Positions 18,719 through 24,051 of a stretch of 24,380 nucleotides of DNA are shown here, in pieces. The stretch comes from a virus: the IMG/VR virus record IMGVR_UViG_3300021165_004348, positions 1-24,380 of that record, one strand, 5' to 3'. A program made the translations under genes and the position numbers. The notes below the pieces were generated by a model. The model had not been told where the DNA came from. It was given only the letters and a program-made list of their open reading frames with translations, and did not search any database. How positions within the stretch are numbered: position 1 is the first letter of the stretch; each line of letters starts with the position of its first letter.

Positions 18719-18775
18719 AAGAGCAAATAAAAAAATAACTTCAGCTCTTCTTTTTGAAAATAAAAGAGGTGAAGT
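18719..18775 (+). promoter_or_regulatory. RNA structure sequestering the signal peptidase ribosome binding site, with a competing upstream hairpin
   Basis: ACTTCA-G-CTCTT (18738-18749) pairs with AAGAG-G-TGAAGT (18764-18775) in 11 of 12 positions, with a single G-G mismatch. The stem ends at the base before the ATG and buries the whole AGAGGTGA Shine-Dalgarno. A second hairpin cannot coexist with it: AAGAGC (18719-18724), just after the subtilase stop, pairs with GCTCTT (18744-18749) and is followed by CTTTTTG, like a weak terminator. The arrangement looks like a two-state leader. Whether a ligand, protein or ribosome passage switches it is unknown. Confidence 0.5.
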
Positions 18776-19234
18776 ATGAAACACAGATCTTTAGTGACTG
18801 GTATTATAGGGTTGTTATTAGTAAGTCTTCTTCTTTTTCAACCCTATAAATTAGTTGTTGTTATTGGGAGATCAATGCTTCCTACACTTAAAGGTGGTCA
18901 AATACTTTTAGCTAAAAAAACAAACAAGTTCGAAAGAGGAGACATTGTAGTGATAAAAGAGGAAGATAATATTATTATTAAAAGAATAAAATATCTCCCT
19001 GAAGAATATTACTACTCAGTTTTGGATTTCGAAACAGCTGAAATGATTGTAATTGAAAACGATTTCAGAGACATGATGCTTGGTATTGAAAAATATGGCC
19101 TTGAAAATATAAAAGAATACAAGATGGCCAAAAATTCATATTTTGTGTTAGGGGACAATAGTGCAGAATCAGATGACAGCAGAAGATTTGGTCCTATCCA
19201 TAAAGAACAGATTTTGTACAAAGTAATAAGATAA
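18776..19234 (+). CDS. Type I signal peptidase (peptidase S26)
   Basis: This 152-residue membrane protease cleaves N-terminal signal peptides at the outer face of the cytoplasmic membrane. One hydrophobic N-terminal segment (about residues 7-30) is followed directly by the catalytic serine region 'GRSMLPTL' (Ser33). The general base is Lys69 in 'IIIKRIKYLP', and the conserved box 'VLGDNSAESDDSRRFGPI' covers residues 124-141. Its size and single anchor match the small Gram-positive SipS type more than the two-segment LepB of enteric bacteria. The AGAGGTGA ribosome site is strong but buried in a predicted hairpin. The stop overlaps the next start (TAATG). None of the neighbouring proteins has an obvious signal peptide, so its substrate must be elsewhere in the phage or in the host. 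A signal peptidase in a phage is uncommon. Confidence 0.93.
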   Translation: MKHRSLVTGIIGLLLVSLLLFQPYKLVVVIGRSMLPTLKGGQILLAKKTNKFERGDIVVIKEEDNIIIKRIKYLPEEYYYSVLDFETAEMIVIENDFRDMMLGIEKYGLENIKEYKMAKNSYFVLGDNSAESDDSRRFGPIHKEQILYKVIR

Positions 19235-19941
19235 TGATTAAAAAAGTACCAGGGGAGTTTCGCGGATTTTCATTAGATCTTAACTTAGTTGATCTATTGA
19301 TTAAAACTTCCCAAATTTCTGAGAAGATTCAAGATCCAGTAAAAGAAGTAATTCAGCTGGGTCTTCAATCTTCTTGTTCTATTTATGTAAGATCTAATTC
19401 ATCCAAATCTCAATGGTCTGGAAGTGGATTTCACGTAGGTAATGGATTAATTGTAACTGCTGGACATGTAGTTCCATTAGACACAGAGATTTCAGACGTT
19501 AATATTTCTTTTGACAATAAACAATTTTTCCCAGCAAGTGTTTTAAAATCTGATCCAAACATAGACGCTGGAGCAATTTATTGTGAAGCAGCTAAAAGTT
19601 TTCCATCTTTGAAACTTGGAGACAGCGACACCTTAGACAAAGGCGACATTATTGCAGTTATTGGTGCTCCTGAAGGTTTTCACGACACAGCAACTGTAGG
19701 TAGAATTTCCAATTTACATCAAGGATTAGGACAAGGTGCTCCATCTCAAGCTTGGAATGACATCATCTTTGTTGATGCTGACATTATGGAAGGATCATCG
19801 GGTGGTATGGTCATTGGAACAGACGGACTTGTTTATGGTTTAGTAATGGGTGTCACTGGTCAACATGCTGACGTTGGCATTGGCGAAAGTTCAGTTTCTC
19901 CTTCTAACAAAATAAAGAAGATGTTGGCTGAATTAGTATAA
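19234..19941 (+). CDS. Trypsin-like/HtrA-type serine protease without PDZ domain
   Basis: The 235-residue protein has the chymotrypsin-fold triad in HtrA style: His78 in 'VTAGHVV', Asp111 in 'DPNIDAGAI' and Ser189 in 'MEGSSGGMV', with '[18 protein letters not shown]' as the typical entry strand. The chain ends soon after the protease domain, so there is no PDZ domain. There is also no signal peptide or membrane anchor, which suggests a cytoplasmic or virion protease. About 45 N-terminal residues precede the domain and contain a likely helix. The ATG shares its A with the stop of the signal peptidase, so the two are translationally coupled; no strong ribosome site is visible. It is the third protease of a different clan in a row. 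Its substrate is unknown; quality control together with the adjacent DnaJ is one possibility. Confidence 0.92.
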   Translation: MIKKVPGEFRGFSLDLNLVDLLIKTSQISEKIQDPVKEVIQLGLQSSCSIYVRSNSSKSQWSGSGFHVGNGLIVTAGHVVPLDTEISDVNISFDNKQFFPASVLKSDPNIDAGAIYCEAAKSFPSLKLGDSDTLDKGDIIAVIGAPEGFHDTATVGRISNLHQGLGQGAPSQAWNDIIFVDADIMEGSSGGMVIGTDGLVYGLVMGVTGQHADVGIGESSVSPSNKIKKMLAELV

Positions 19942-19942
19942 T
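19937..19942 (+). promoter_or_regulatory. TATAAT box six bases before the dnaJ start
   Basis: TATAAT overlaps the stop codon of the S1 protease and lies six bases before the dnaJ ATG, which has no Shine-Dalgarno. A transcript from it would begin at or next to the ATG and be essentially leaderless. The same layout recurs before the helicase and dnaK. No clear -35 is present, and the hexamer is common in AT-rich DNA. Confidence 0.35.
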
Positions 19943-19948
19943 ATTTTC

Positions 19949-20932
19949 ATGTCTAAAAATCCATATGAAATTCTTGGTGTTGATCCAAACTCCACAGAAG
20001 ATCATGTAAAATCAGCATACAGGAAGTTAGCTAAAAAATATCATCCAGACGTAAATAAAGAACCTGGATCAGAAGAGAAGTTTAAGGAAATATCTCAAGC
20101 ATATGAAGATATTACAAATCCTAAACCTCAACAACATTTTGTACCTTCACACAATCCTTTTCAAAATACACCATTAAATAATTTCAGAAGAGGACTAAAC
20201 CTTCCTATAACAATCAGATTAGAATTAGAAGTTTCAGAAGCTTTTGAAGATCATCTTAAAACTATCGAATACGACAGACTATTCTATTGTGAAGAGTGCA
20301 GAGGAAATGGTGGTAATGGTACACAAAATATGTGTACTGATTGTATGGGATCTGGAGAACATTATGTAACCCAAAATCTTGGATTTATGTTCATCAGAAG
20401 CTTCGCTGGTCCTTGTCATAAATGTAGAGGAAGAGGTAGTTATTTTTCAAACACTTGTCAAAAATGTCAAGGAGTTGGGCATCACACCAAACGTGAAACA
20501 TTTAGAGTAACCCTGCCAAAAGGATCCAATTTTAAGGGTGTTGTGTTTGAAGGCAGAGGAAACTACGGGGATTTAGAACAAAATCCAGGAACTTTGTTTA
20601 TTGAAGTTATAATCAAACAAACAGAAACATTGTTTTTTGATCAACAATTAAATTTACATCATGAGATTTATGTTGATCCAGTTCAGGCACTAGTTGAGCC
20701 ATCATTTTCATATAAACATCCTGGCGGAAATATTTTGAAATTTAAATTCAACAGTAGTGTAAAGAGCGGTTATGTTCATATTGTGAAGAACAAAGGTATA
20801 CCAACATCTTCAGAAACAAGATCAGACTTGCATTTGAAATTTTTGTATAATATACCTAAGGATCTAAACGAAGAAGAAGAACAGTTCTTGAGTTCTTATA
20901 TAGATTCAAGAAAAAGGAGAGAGTTACTATGA
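19949..20932 (+). CDS. dnaJ: DnaJ-like co-chaperone, class I, with degenerate Gly/Phe region
   Basis: J-domain proteins deliver clients to DnaK/Hsp70 and stimulate its ATPase. Residues about 4-58 form a J domain with the essential His32-Pro33-Asp34. A complete zinc-finger domain has four C-x-x-C pairs at Cys114/117, 129/132, 156/159 and 170/173, each followed by G-x-G. The C-terminal substrate-binding domains follow to residue 327, against about 375 in bacterial DnaJ. The shortening is mainly in the Gly/Phe linker (about 59-82), which here is rich in Pro, Asn and Gln with almost no glycine. The start is right at the J domain and has no Shine-Dalgarno. The 3' end overlaps the next gene (ATGA). 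A dnaK begins about 3 kb downstream on the same strand, so the two probably form a phage pair. No grpE is visible. Confidence 0.95.
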   Translation: MSKNPYEILGVDPNSTEDHVKSAYRKLAKKYHPDVNKEPGSEEKFKEISQAYEDITNPKPQQHFVPSHNPFQNTPLNNFRRGLNLPITIRLELEVSEAFEDHLKTIEYDRLFYCEECRGNGGNGTQNMCTDCMGSGEHYVTQNLGFMFIRSFAGPCHKCRGRGSYFSNTCQKCQGVGHHTKRETFRVTLPKGSNFKGVVFEGRGNYGDLEQNPGTLFIEVIIKQTETLFFDQQLNLHHEIYVDPVQALVEPSFSYKHPGGNILKFKFNSSVKSGYVHIVKNKGIPTSSETRSDLHLKFLYNIPKDLNEEEEQFLSSYIDSRKRRELL

Positions 20933-21144
20933 GTATGGTCAAAAGAGCTACTGGTAAGATTGAAAAATTTACAGACAGCGAAGGGCATGAAGTACAAGCA
21001 GACAATTTGGTATGGGCTGATGAGAAGAAAGATGACACTTCAGCACCAATCAAAGATGAGCTAGTTATCCCATTGACAACAGGTATGGATCTTGATATTG
21101 ATGCATCCGATGACGATGATTCAGTAATCGCTAAGGATTGCTAA
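20929..21144 (+). CDS. Small acidic protein, 71 aa, unknown function
   Basis: The ATG overlaps the dnaJ stop (ATGA) and has AGGAGA (20915-20920) at good spacing, so it is very probably translated. A second in-frame ATG follows two codons later. The N-terminal 15 residues are basic ('[12 protein letters not shown]'), the middle contains '[10 protein letters not shown]', and the C-terminal third is strongly acidic ('[12 protein letters not shown]'). I do not recognise the family. No membrane segment or cysteine pair is present apart from one terminal Cys. Coupling to dnaJ suggests a chaperone-linked or structural accessory role, but this is a guess. It may also be a small scaffold-like or head/tail protein. 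Confidence 0.75.
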   Translation: MSMVKRATGKIEKFTDSEGHEVQADNLVWADEKKDDTSAPIKDELVIPLTTGMDLDIDASDDDDSVIAKDC

Positions 21145-21146
21145 AA

Positions 21147-21581
21147 ATGGAAAAGCTGATGTCCATATTCACCAGTACACAAAATGATTTAATTTTATTC
21201 TTAATTTGTTGTGTTATTGGTATTGCAGTGCTTACTTATCTAGCTAAATTTTCAGCTGATACTAAAGTTACCTTAAATACATTGCAAGTGATCAAAATTG
21301 TTTTAGAAGCAAAATTGGGTTCTAAAGCTGGTAAAATTTTAGACATATGGATTGAAGGTCTTAATAAAATTCAAGATGGTGAATTTTCTGTATCTGATGG
21401 AGTTGATCAATTTGTAAGATTTATTCGTTTAGGAGCATCATCTAAGGGTGTTGAACTTACTGACGAAGATATTGAAAAAATTGAAATGCTTGTACTTAGC
21501 ACTTTGGAAACATTTACAAGCAAACATCCAAAGCAGATTTCTACTGCTGTTAATAAATTCAACGCAATGAATTCCAATTAA
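21147..21581 (+). CDS. Single-pass membrane protein with helical cytoplasmic domain, 144 aa
   Basis: I choose ATG 21147, which has AAGGA (21133-21137) at 9 bases, over a TTG three codons earlier that lies inside the preceding gene. A hydrophobic helix spans about residues 14-34 ('LILFLICCVIGIAVLTYLA'). It is followed by a helical, mixed-charge domain ('GKILDIWIEGLNKIQDGE', 'LTDEDIEKIEMLVLSTLETF'). No cleavable signal site is convincing. The size and single N-terminal membrane segment are compatible with some one-segment phage holins or with a membrane anchor for virion proteins, but I see no diagnostic motif. It ends the dnaJ operon, just before a strong terminator. Confidence 0.75.
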   Translation: MEKLMSIFTSTQNDLILFLICCVIGIAVLTYLAKFSADTKVTLNTLQVIKIVLEAKLGSKAGKILDIWIEGLNKIQDGEFSVSDGVDQFVRFIRLGASSKGVELTDEDIEKIEMLVLSTLETFTSKHPKQISTAVNKFNAMNSN

Positions 21582-21600
21582 TTAATTTTATTCTTTACTC

Positions 21601-21640
21601 ACAACCATTTTGTTGCCACCAACAAAATGGTTGTTTCTTT
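21601..21640 (+). terminator. Rho-independent terminator after the dnaJ operon
   Basis: ACAACCATTTTGTTG (21601-21615) pairs perfectly with CAACAAAATGGTTGT (21620-21634), giving 15 base pairs around a CCAC loop, followed by TTCTTT. It separates the dnaJ operon from the helicase. The other strand has no T-run after the stem, so it should act only in the plus direction. Confidence 0.9.
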
Positions 21641-21641
21641 A

Positions 21642-21650
21642 TGATATAAT
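21642..21650 (+). promoter_or_regulatory. Extended -10 promoter for the helicase
   Basis: TGATATAAT matches the extended -10 consensus TG-n-TATAAT and sits directly after the terminator. No -35 is recognisable, and its expected position falls inside the terminator stem. Initiation 6-8 bases downstream would fall at about 21657-21659, at the helicase ATG, so the mRNA would be leaderless. The absence of a Shine-Dalgarno fits. Confidence 0.6.
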
Positions 21651-21664
21651 GATTTATAATGATT
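21645..21664 (+). repeat. Tandem duplication of a 10-base promoter/start element
   Basis: TATAATGATT occurs twice with no gap (21645-21654 and 21655-21664). The first copy is the -10 box. The second contains the helicase start codon, whose ATG is the same three bases as the 'ATG' inside the repeat. Reading from the first copy's ATG gives only five codons before a stop. Confidence 0.85.
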
Positions 21665-23425
21665 GAGATTAAGGTATATAACGATAAGTGTATTATTGTA
21701 AACAATGATCACGATCATGGTTTGCTGCCTCAGATGTATTCTGAAGCAGTTAGGAATGAATTATCTTACACTGTTCCATCACATGAATGGTCTGCAAAAT
21801 ATAAGCTAGGACAATGGGATGGAAAAATTACTCTTTACAATAAAAGATTTCAATCATTCCCCTCAGGTTTAAGTAATAGAATTTCAAATCTATTTCAAGA
21901 ATTAAAAGTTAAACATACTTTTGTAGATTGCAGAACCAAACCACCTAAAGATTATCCTATAACTTGTGATTTTCAAGGTAAAGAACTTCGAGATTATCAG
22001 CAAATTTCAGGTGTTCTAGCTCATAAAAGACAAAGAGGAATGCTTGCTCTTGCTACTGGTGCGGGTAAAACTATGACTTCTTGTTATATTTTTTCTAAGC
22101 TTAAAGTAAAACCAGTAGTCTTTATTGTTCCAGCTATTGAGCTCCTGAAACAAACACAAAAAGAATTTGAAAAGTATCTGCGTTTAGATGGTGAACCTGT
22201 CACAGTAGGTATTGCTGGTGGTGGACTTTGCAATATCAATATGGAGGGTATCAACGTTATTACTTATCAGACTGCGCTTATTGCTTTTGATAAAAAATAT
22301 GTTGAGTCAAATAATAAAATTGTTGAAGATAATGGAGAAGGAAGTAAATCAACTGCTCTTCTGCAAAAAGAATTAGAAGATGCTTTGTCAGCTTACAAAA
22401 AAGCTCAAAACACAGCTCATAACAATGTTAAAGATTTATATACTCAAGTTATCAAAGCTGAAGAAAATGAGACAAAAGATGCAGAAAGATTACGCAAAAA
22501 ATACGAAAGAGAAGTTAATACTCTTACTAAAGTTGAATTAGCTGCGTTAAAAAAAGCTTCGACAGCATGGGATAACAGACAAGATATTTTATTTCAGAAA
22601 AGTCAAGTAAGAAAAGTCATCGCAGAATGTAATGCTCTTATTATTGATGAAGCACATGTTGCTGCTGTTGTTACAGAAGAGATTGGTAAGCAAGCTGTTA
22701 ATTCATATTACAGGTTAGGATTATCTGCAACCCCATTTAGAACTGACAATCAAGAAATCAGAATTGAAGGAACTCTTGGTGGAAAGATTGTTGAAGTTTC
22801 AGCAAGTGATTTGATTGAACAAGGTTTCCTAGTACCACCTAAGATTTTTGTAGTTCATATCAAAGATGTACAACCTGCTCAAACATGGCACGAAGTATAC
22901 AATCTAAACATTGTAAACCATTGGGAAAGAAACTATAGAATTAAGCAGTTTTCTGAGGGTTTCAAGCAAAAAGGTGTACCAACTCTTATTCTGGTTGAAA
23001 GAAGAGAACATGGTGAAATACTTGAAGGAATGATTGAAGATTCAGTCTTTGTCCCTGGTGGAGATAAAGGTTTTGATGATCCTACTGATGAGGAAAAAAA
23101 CTACAGAAGAAGAATGCTTAATGCTGTTGAAAACAATGAAATAATCTTGATTGCTACTCAATGGGCAAATGTAGGTGTAGATGCCCCTAAAATCTCTTGT
23201 TTGGTATTAGCTGGAAGTAATCAGTCTCCAGTTACTACTTATCAACAAGTAGGAAGAGTCTTAAGGTGTGTTGGGAAAGATGTTGAAGCTTCCATTCAAA
23301 ACGGAAAACCAGAAGCGATTATTATTGATTTTGCTTCTCAACATAAGAATTTGAAATCTCATTCGAATATGAGAAAAAATGTTTACAGAAATGAAAGAGC
23401 TTGGAAAATGTATGAAATAAAATAA
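21659..23425 (+). CDS. uvsW: UvsW-like SF2 DNA helicase with coiled-coil insertion
   Basis: The 588-residue protein has the layout of T4 UvsW, an ATP-dependent branch-migration helicase that remodels recombination and stalled-fork DNA. A small N-terminal domain (about 1-105, 'WDGKITLYNKRFQSFPSG') precedes the 'RDYQ' Q-motif region at 111-114. Walker A 'ATGAGKT' is at 132-138 (Lys137), DEAH at 330-333, 'SATP' at 356-359, and the arginine-finger motif 'QQVGRVLR' at 529-536. Residues about 216-320, between 'YQTALIAF' and 'ALIIDEAH', are a highly charged Lys/Glu/Ala-rich segment likely to form an antiparallel coiled coil; relatives normally have only a few tens of residues there. No Shine-Dalgarno precedes the ATG, and the mRNA may be leaderless. 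The gene stands alone between two terminators. Family assignment is firm, the T4 orthology likely. Confidence 0.93.
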   Translation: MIEIKVYNDKCIIVNNDHDHGLLPQMYSEAVRNELSYTVPSHEWSAKYKLGQWDGKITLYNKRFQSFPSGLSNRISNLFQELKVKHTFVDCRTKPPKDYPITCDFQGKELRDYQQISGVLAHKRQRGMLALATGAGKTMTSCYIFSKLKVKPVVFIVPAIELLKQTQKEFEKYLRLDGEPVTVGIAGGGLCNINMEGINVITYQTALIAFDKKYVESNNKIVEDNGEGSKSTALLQKELEDALSAYKKAQNTAHNNVKDLYTQVIKAEENETKDAERLRKKYEREVNTLTKVELAALKKASTAWDNRQDILFQKSQVRKVIAECNALIIDEAHVAAVVTEEIGKQAVNSYYRLGLSATPFRTDNQEIRIEGTLGGKIVEVSASDLIEQGFLVPPKIFVVHIKDVQPAQTWHEVYNLNIVNHWERNYRIKQFSEGFKQKGVPTLILVERREHGEILEGMIEDSVFVPGGDKGFDDPTDEEKNYRRRMLNAVENNEIILIATQWANVGVDAPKISCLVLAGSNQSPVTTYQQVGRVLRCVGKDVEASIQNGKPEAIIIDFASQHKNLKSHSNMRKNVYRNERAWKMYEIK

Positions 23426-23448
23426 TCTACTCCATTGTAGATTTTTTT
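23424..23448. terminator. Bidirectional terminator between helicase and minus-strand micro-gene
   Basis: AATCTAC (23424-23430) pairs with GTAGATT (23437-23443) around a 6-base loop and is followed by a run of seven T (23442-23448), overlapping the helicase stop codon. Read on the minus strand the same stem is followed by ATTTTATTT. It therefore probably ends both the helicase transcript and the convergent minus-strand transcript. Confidence 0.8.
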
Positions 23449-23450
23449 AT

Positions 23451-23525
23451 TTAGAGTTCTAACTTAAAAATGACATTGATAACTTCAGTCATCATATTTT
23501 CTAACTGAGTAAAAAAGCTCTTCAT
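23451..23525 (-). CDS. Minus-strand micro-gene for a 24-residue amphipathic peptide
   Basis: On the minus strand an ATG at 23525 is preceded five bases away by AAGGGGGTGA (23540-23531), a Gram-positive-like Shine-Dalgarno and one of the strongest in the window. The frame runs 24 codons to TAA. The peptide begins 'MKSFFTQLEN' and ends 'IFKLEL', and is predicted to form an amphipathic helix with Phe4, Phe5, Leu8, Met11/12, Val15, Ile16, Ile19 and Phe20 clustered. It is flanked by its own promoter candidates, an upstream hairpin terminator and a downstream terminator, so it looks like a complete transcription unit. I do not recognise it. A small membrane-active peptide, a leader peptide or a chance ORF inside a small RNA are all possible. 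Confidence 0.45.
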   Translation of the reverse strand: MKSFFTQLENMMTEVINVIFKLEL

Positions 23526-23548
23526 AATATTCACCCCCTTTATGACAC

Positions 23549-23586
23549 AAAAAAATCCACTGGCCCGGTTTATCCGCCAGTGGATT
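23549..23586 (-). terminator. Minus-strand intrinsic terminator/attenuator in the leader of the micro-gene
   Basis: On the minus strand AATCCACTGGC (23586-23576) pairs perfectly with GCCAGTGGATT (23564-23554) for 11 base pairs. The stem is followed by a T-run reaching 23549. The stem starts within about five bases of the start expected from the upstream minus-strand -10, and it precedes the micro-gene's ribosome site, so it may act as an attenuator. On the plus strand it has no T-run and is not a terminator. Confidence 0.7.
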
Positions 23587-23605
23587 ATACTATAATATTA
23601 TACCA
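23584..23605. promoter_or_regulatory. Palindromic divergent promoter
   Basis: TATAATATTATA (23591-23602) is a perfect palindrome offering a -10 box in each direction. The plus-strand box serves the zinc-ribbon gene, with a leader of about 78 bases. The minus-strand box is extended (TGGTATAAT, 23605-23597). A second minus-strand TATAAT lies at 23589-23584, inside the hairpin arm. A small dyad, GATAA-AAG-TTATC (23606-23618), lies just downstream on the plus side and could be an operator. No good -35 is seen on either strand. Confidence 0.5.
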
Positions 23606-23680
23606 GATAAAAGTTATCACCTTTTGCAAGTACCTTTATGCCAAATGGGGAATAAGAAATTACCTTTGGAGGAGGAAGCC

Positions 23681-24034
23681 ATGTTTCATCAAACAATAGT
23701 CGGAAAGCCTAAGCATTGTCTTAATAGGAACTGCAAAACTCCATTTACTAAACATTCTCATCTTGGTTGGTTACCAAAATCAGAAGTTGAAGTTTATGCA
23801 ATTATGAGATGTCCTAACTGCAAAGATACCTTTGCAGTTGTCCAATTAATTTCTATGGCTCACGAATATAGAAATGATCTACCAGCTGATCAAACTAAAA
23901 TATCGAAAACTGGTCCAATAACCAAAAGTGAAACTCTGTCATTTAGAAAAAAACTTGAAAACAAAGATGCTTTGAAAGAACTTTATGAGGGATACAAACC
24001 TGGAGGGACTGTTTTACCAGAAGATCCAGAATAA
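23681..24034 (+). CDS. Small zinc-ribbon protein, 117 aa
   Basis: ATG 23681 follows an excellent GGAGGAGG (23668-23675). Upstream in-frame ATG and TTG codons lack such sites and would put the ribosome site inside the gene. Four cysteines, Cys13 and Cys18 ('CLNRNC') and Cys44 and Cys47 ('CPNC'), form a likely zinc ribbon with an unusual C-x4-C first half. The rest is hydrophilic ('KTGPITKSETLSFRKKLENKDALKELYEGY') and ends in a Pro/Glu-rich tail. No enzyme motif is seen. Small zinc-ribbon proteins often bind nucleic acid or partner proteins; a regulatory role is possible but not shown. It is transcribed from the divergent promoter and lies 17 bases before dnaK, so the two may be linked. Confidence 0.8.
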   Translation: MFHQTIVGKPKHCLNRNCKTPFTKHSHLGWLPKSEVEVYAIMRCPNCKDTFAVVQLISMAHEYRNDLPADQTKISKTGPITKSETLSFRKKLENKDALKELYEGYKPGGTVLPEDPE

Positions 24035-24037
24035 ATG

Positions 24038-24043
24038 TATAAT
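24038..24043 (+). promoter_or_regulatory. TATAAT box eight bases before the dnaK start
   Basis: TATAAT lies between the zinc-ribbon stop and the dnaK ATG, with the same eight-base spacing to ATG as at the helicase. The dnaK start has no Shine-Dalgarno, so a leaderless start is possible. No -35 is evident. Confidence 0.4.
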
Positions 24044-24051
24044 CCTATATT

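Noticed and set aside
19214-19223. TTTGTACAAA palindrome near the end of the signal peptidase gene
   Set aside because: It is a short palindrome inside coding sequence with no loop or T-run, so it may well be chance.
21138-21146. TTG start for the membrane protein
   Set aside because: It overlaps the previous gene and has poorer ribosome-site spacing than ATG 21147.
23624-23680. TTG or upstream ATG start extending the zinc-ribbon protein by up to 19 residues
   Set aside because: The GGAGGAGG ribosome site would fall inside the gene, and ATG 23681 is ideally spaced from it.
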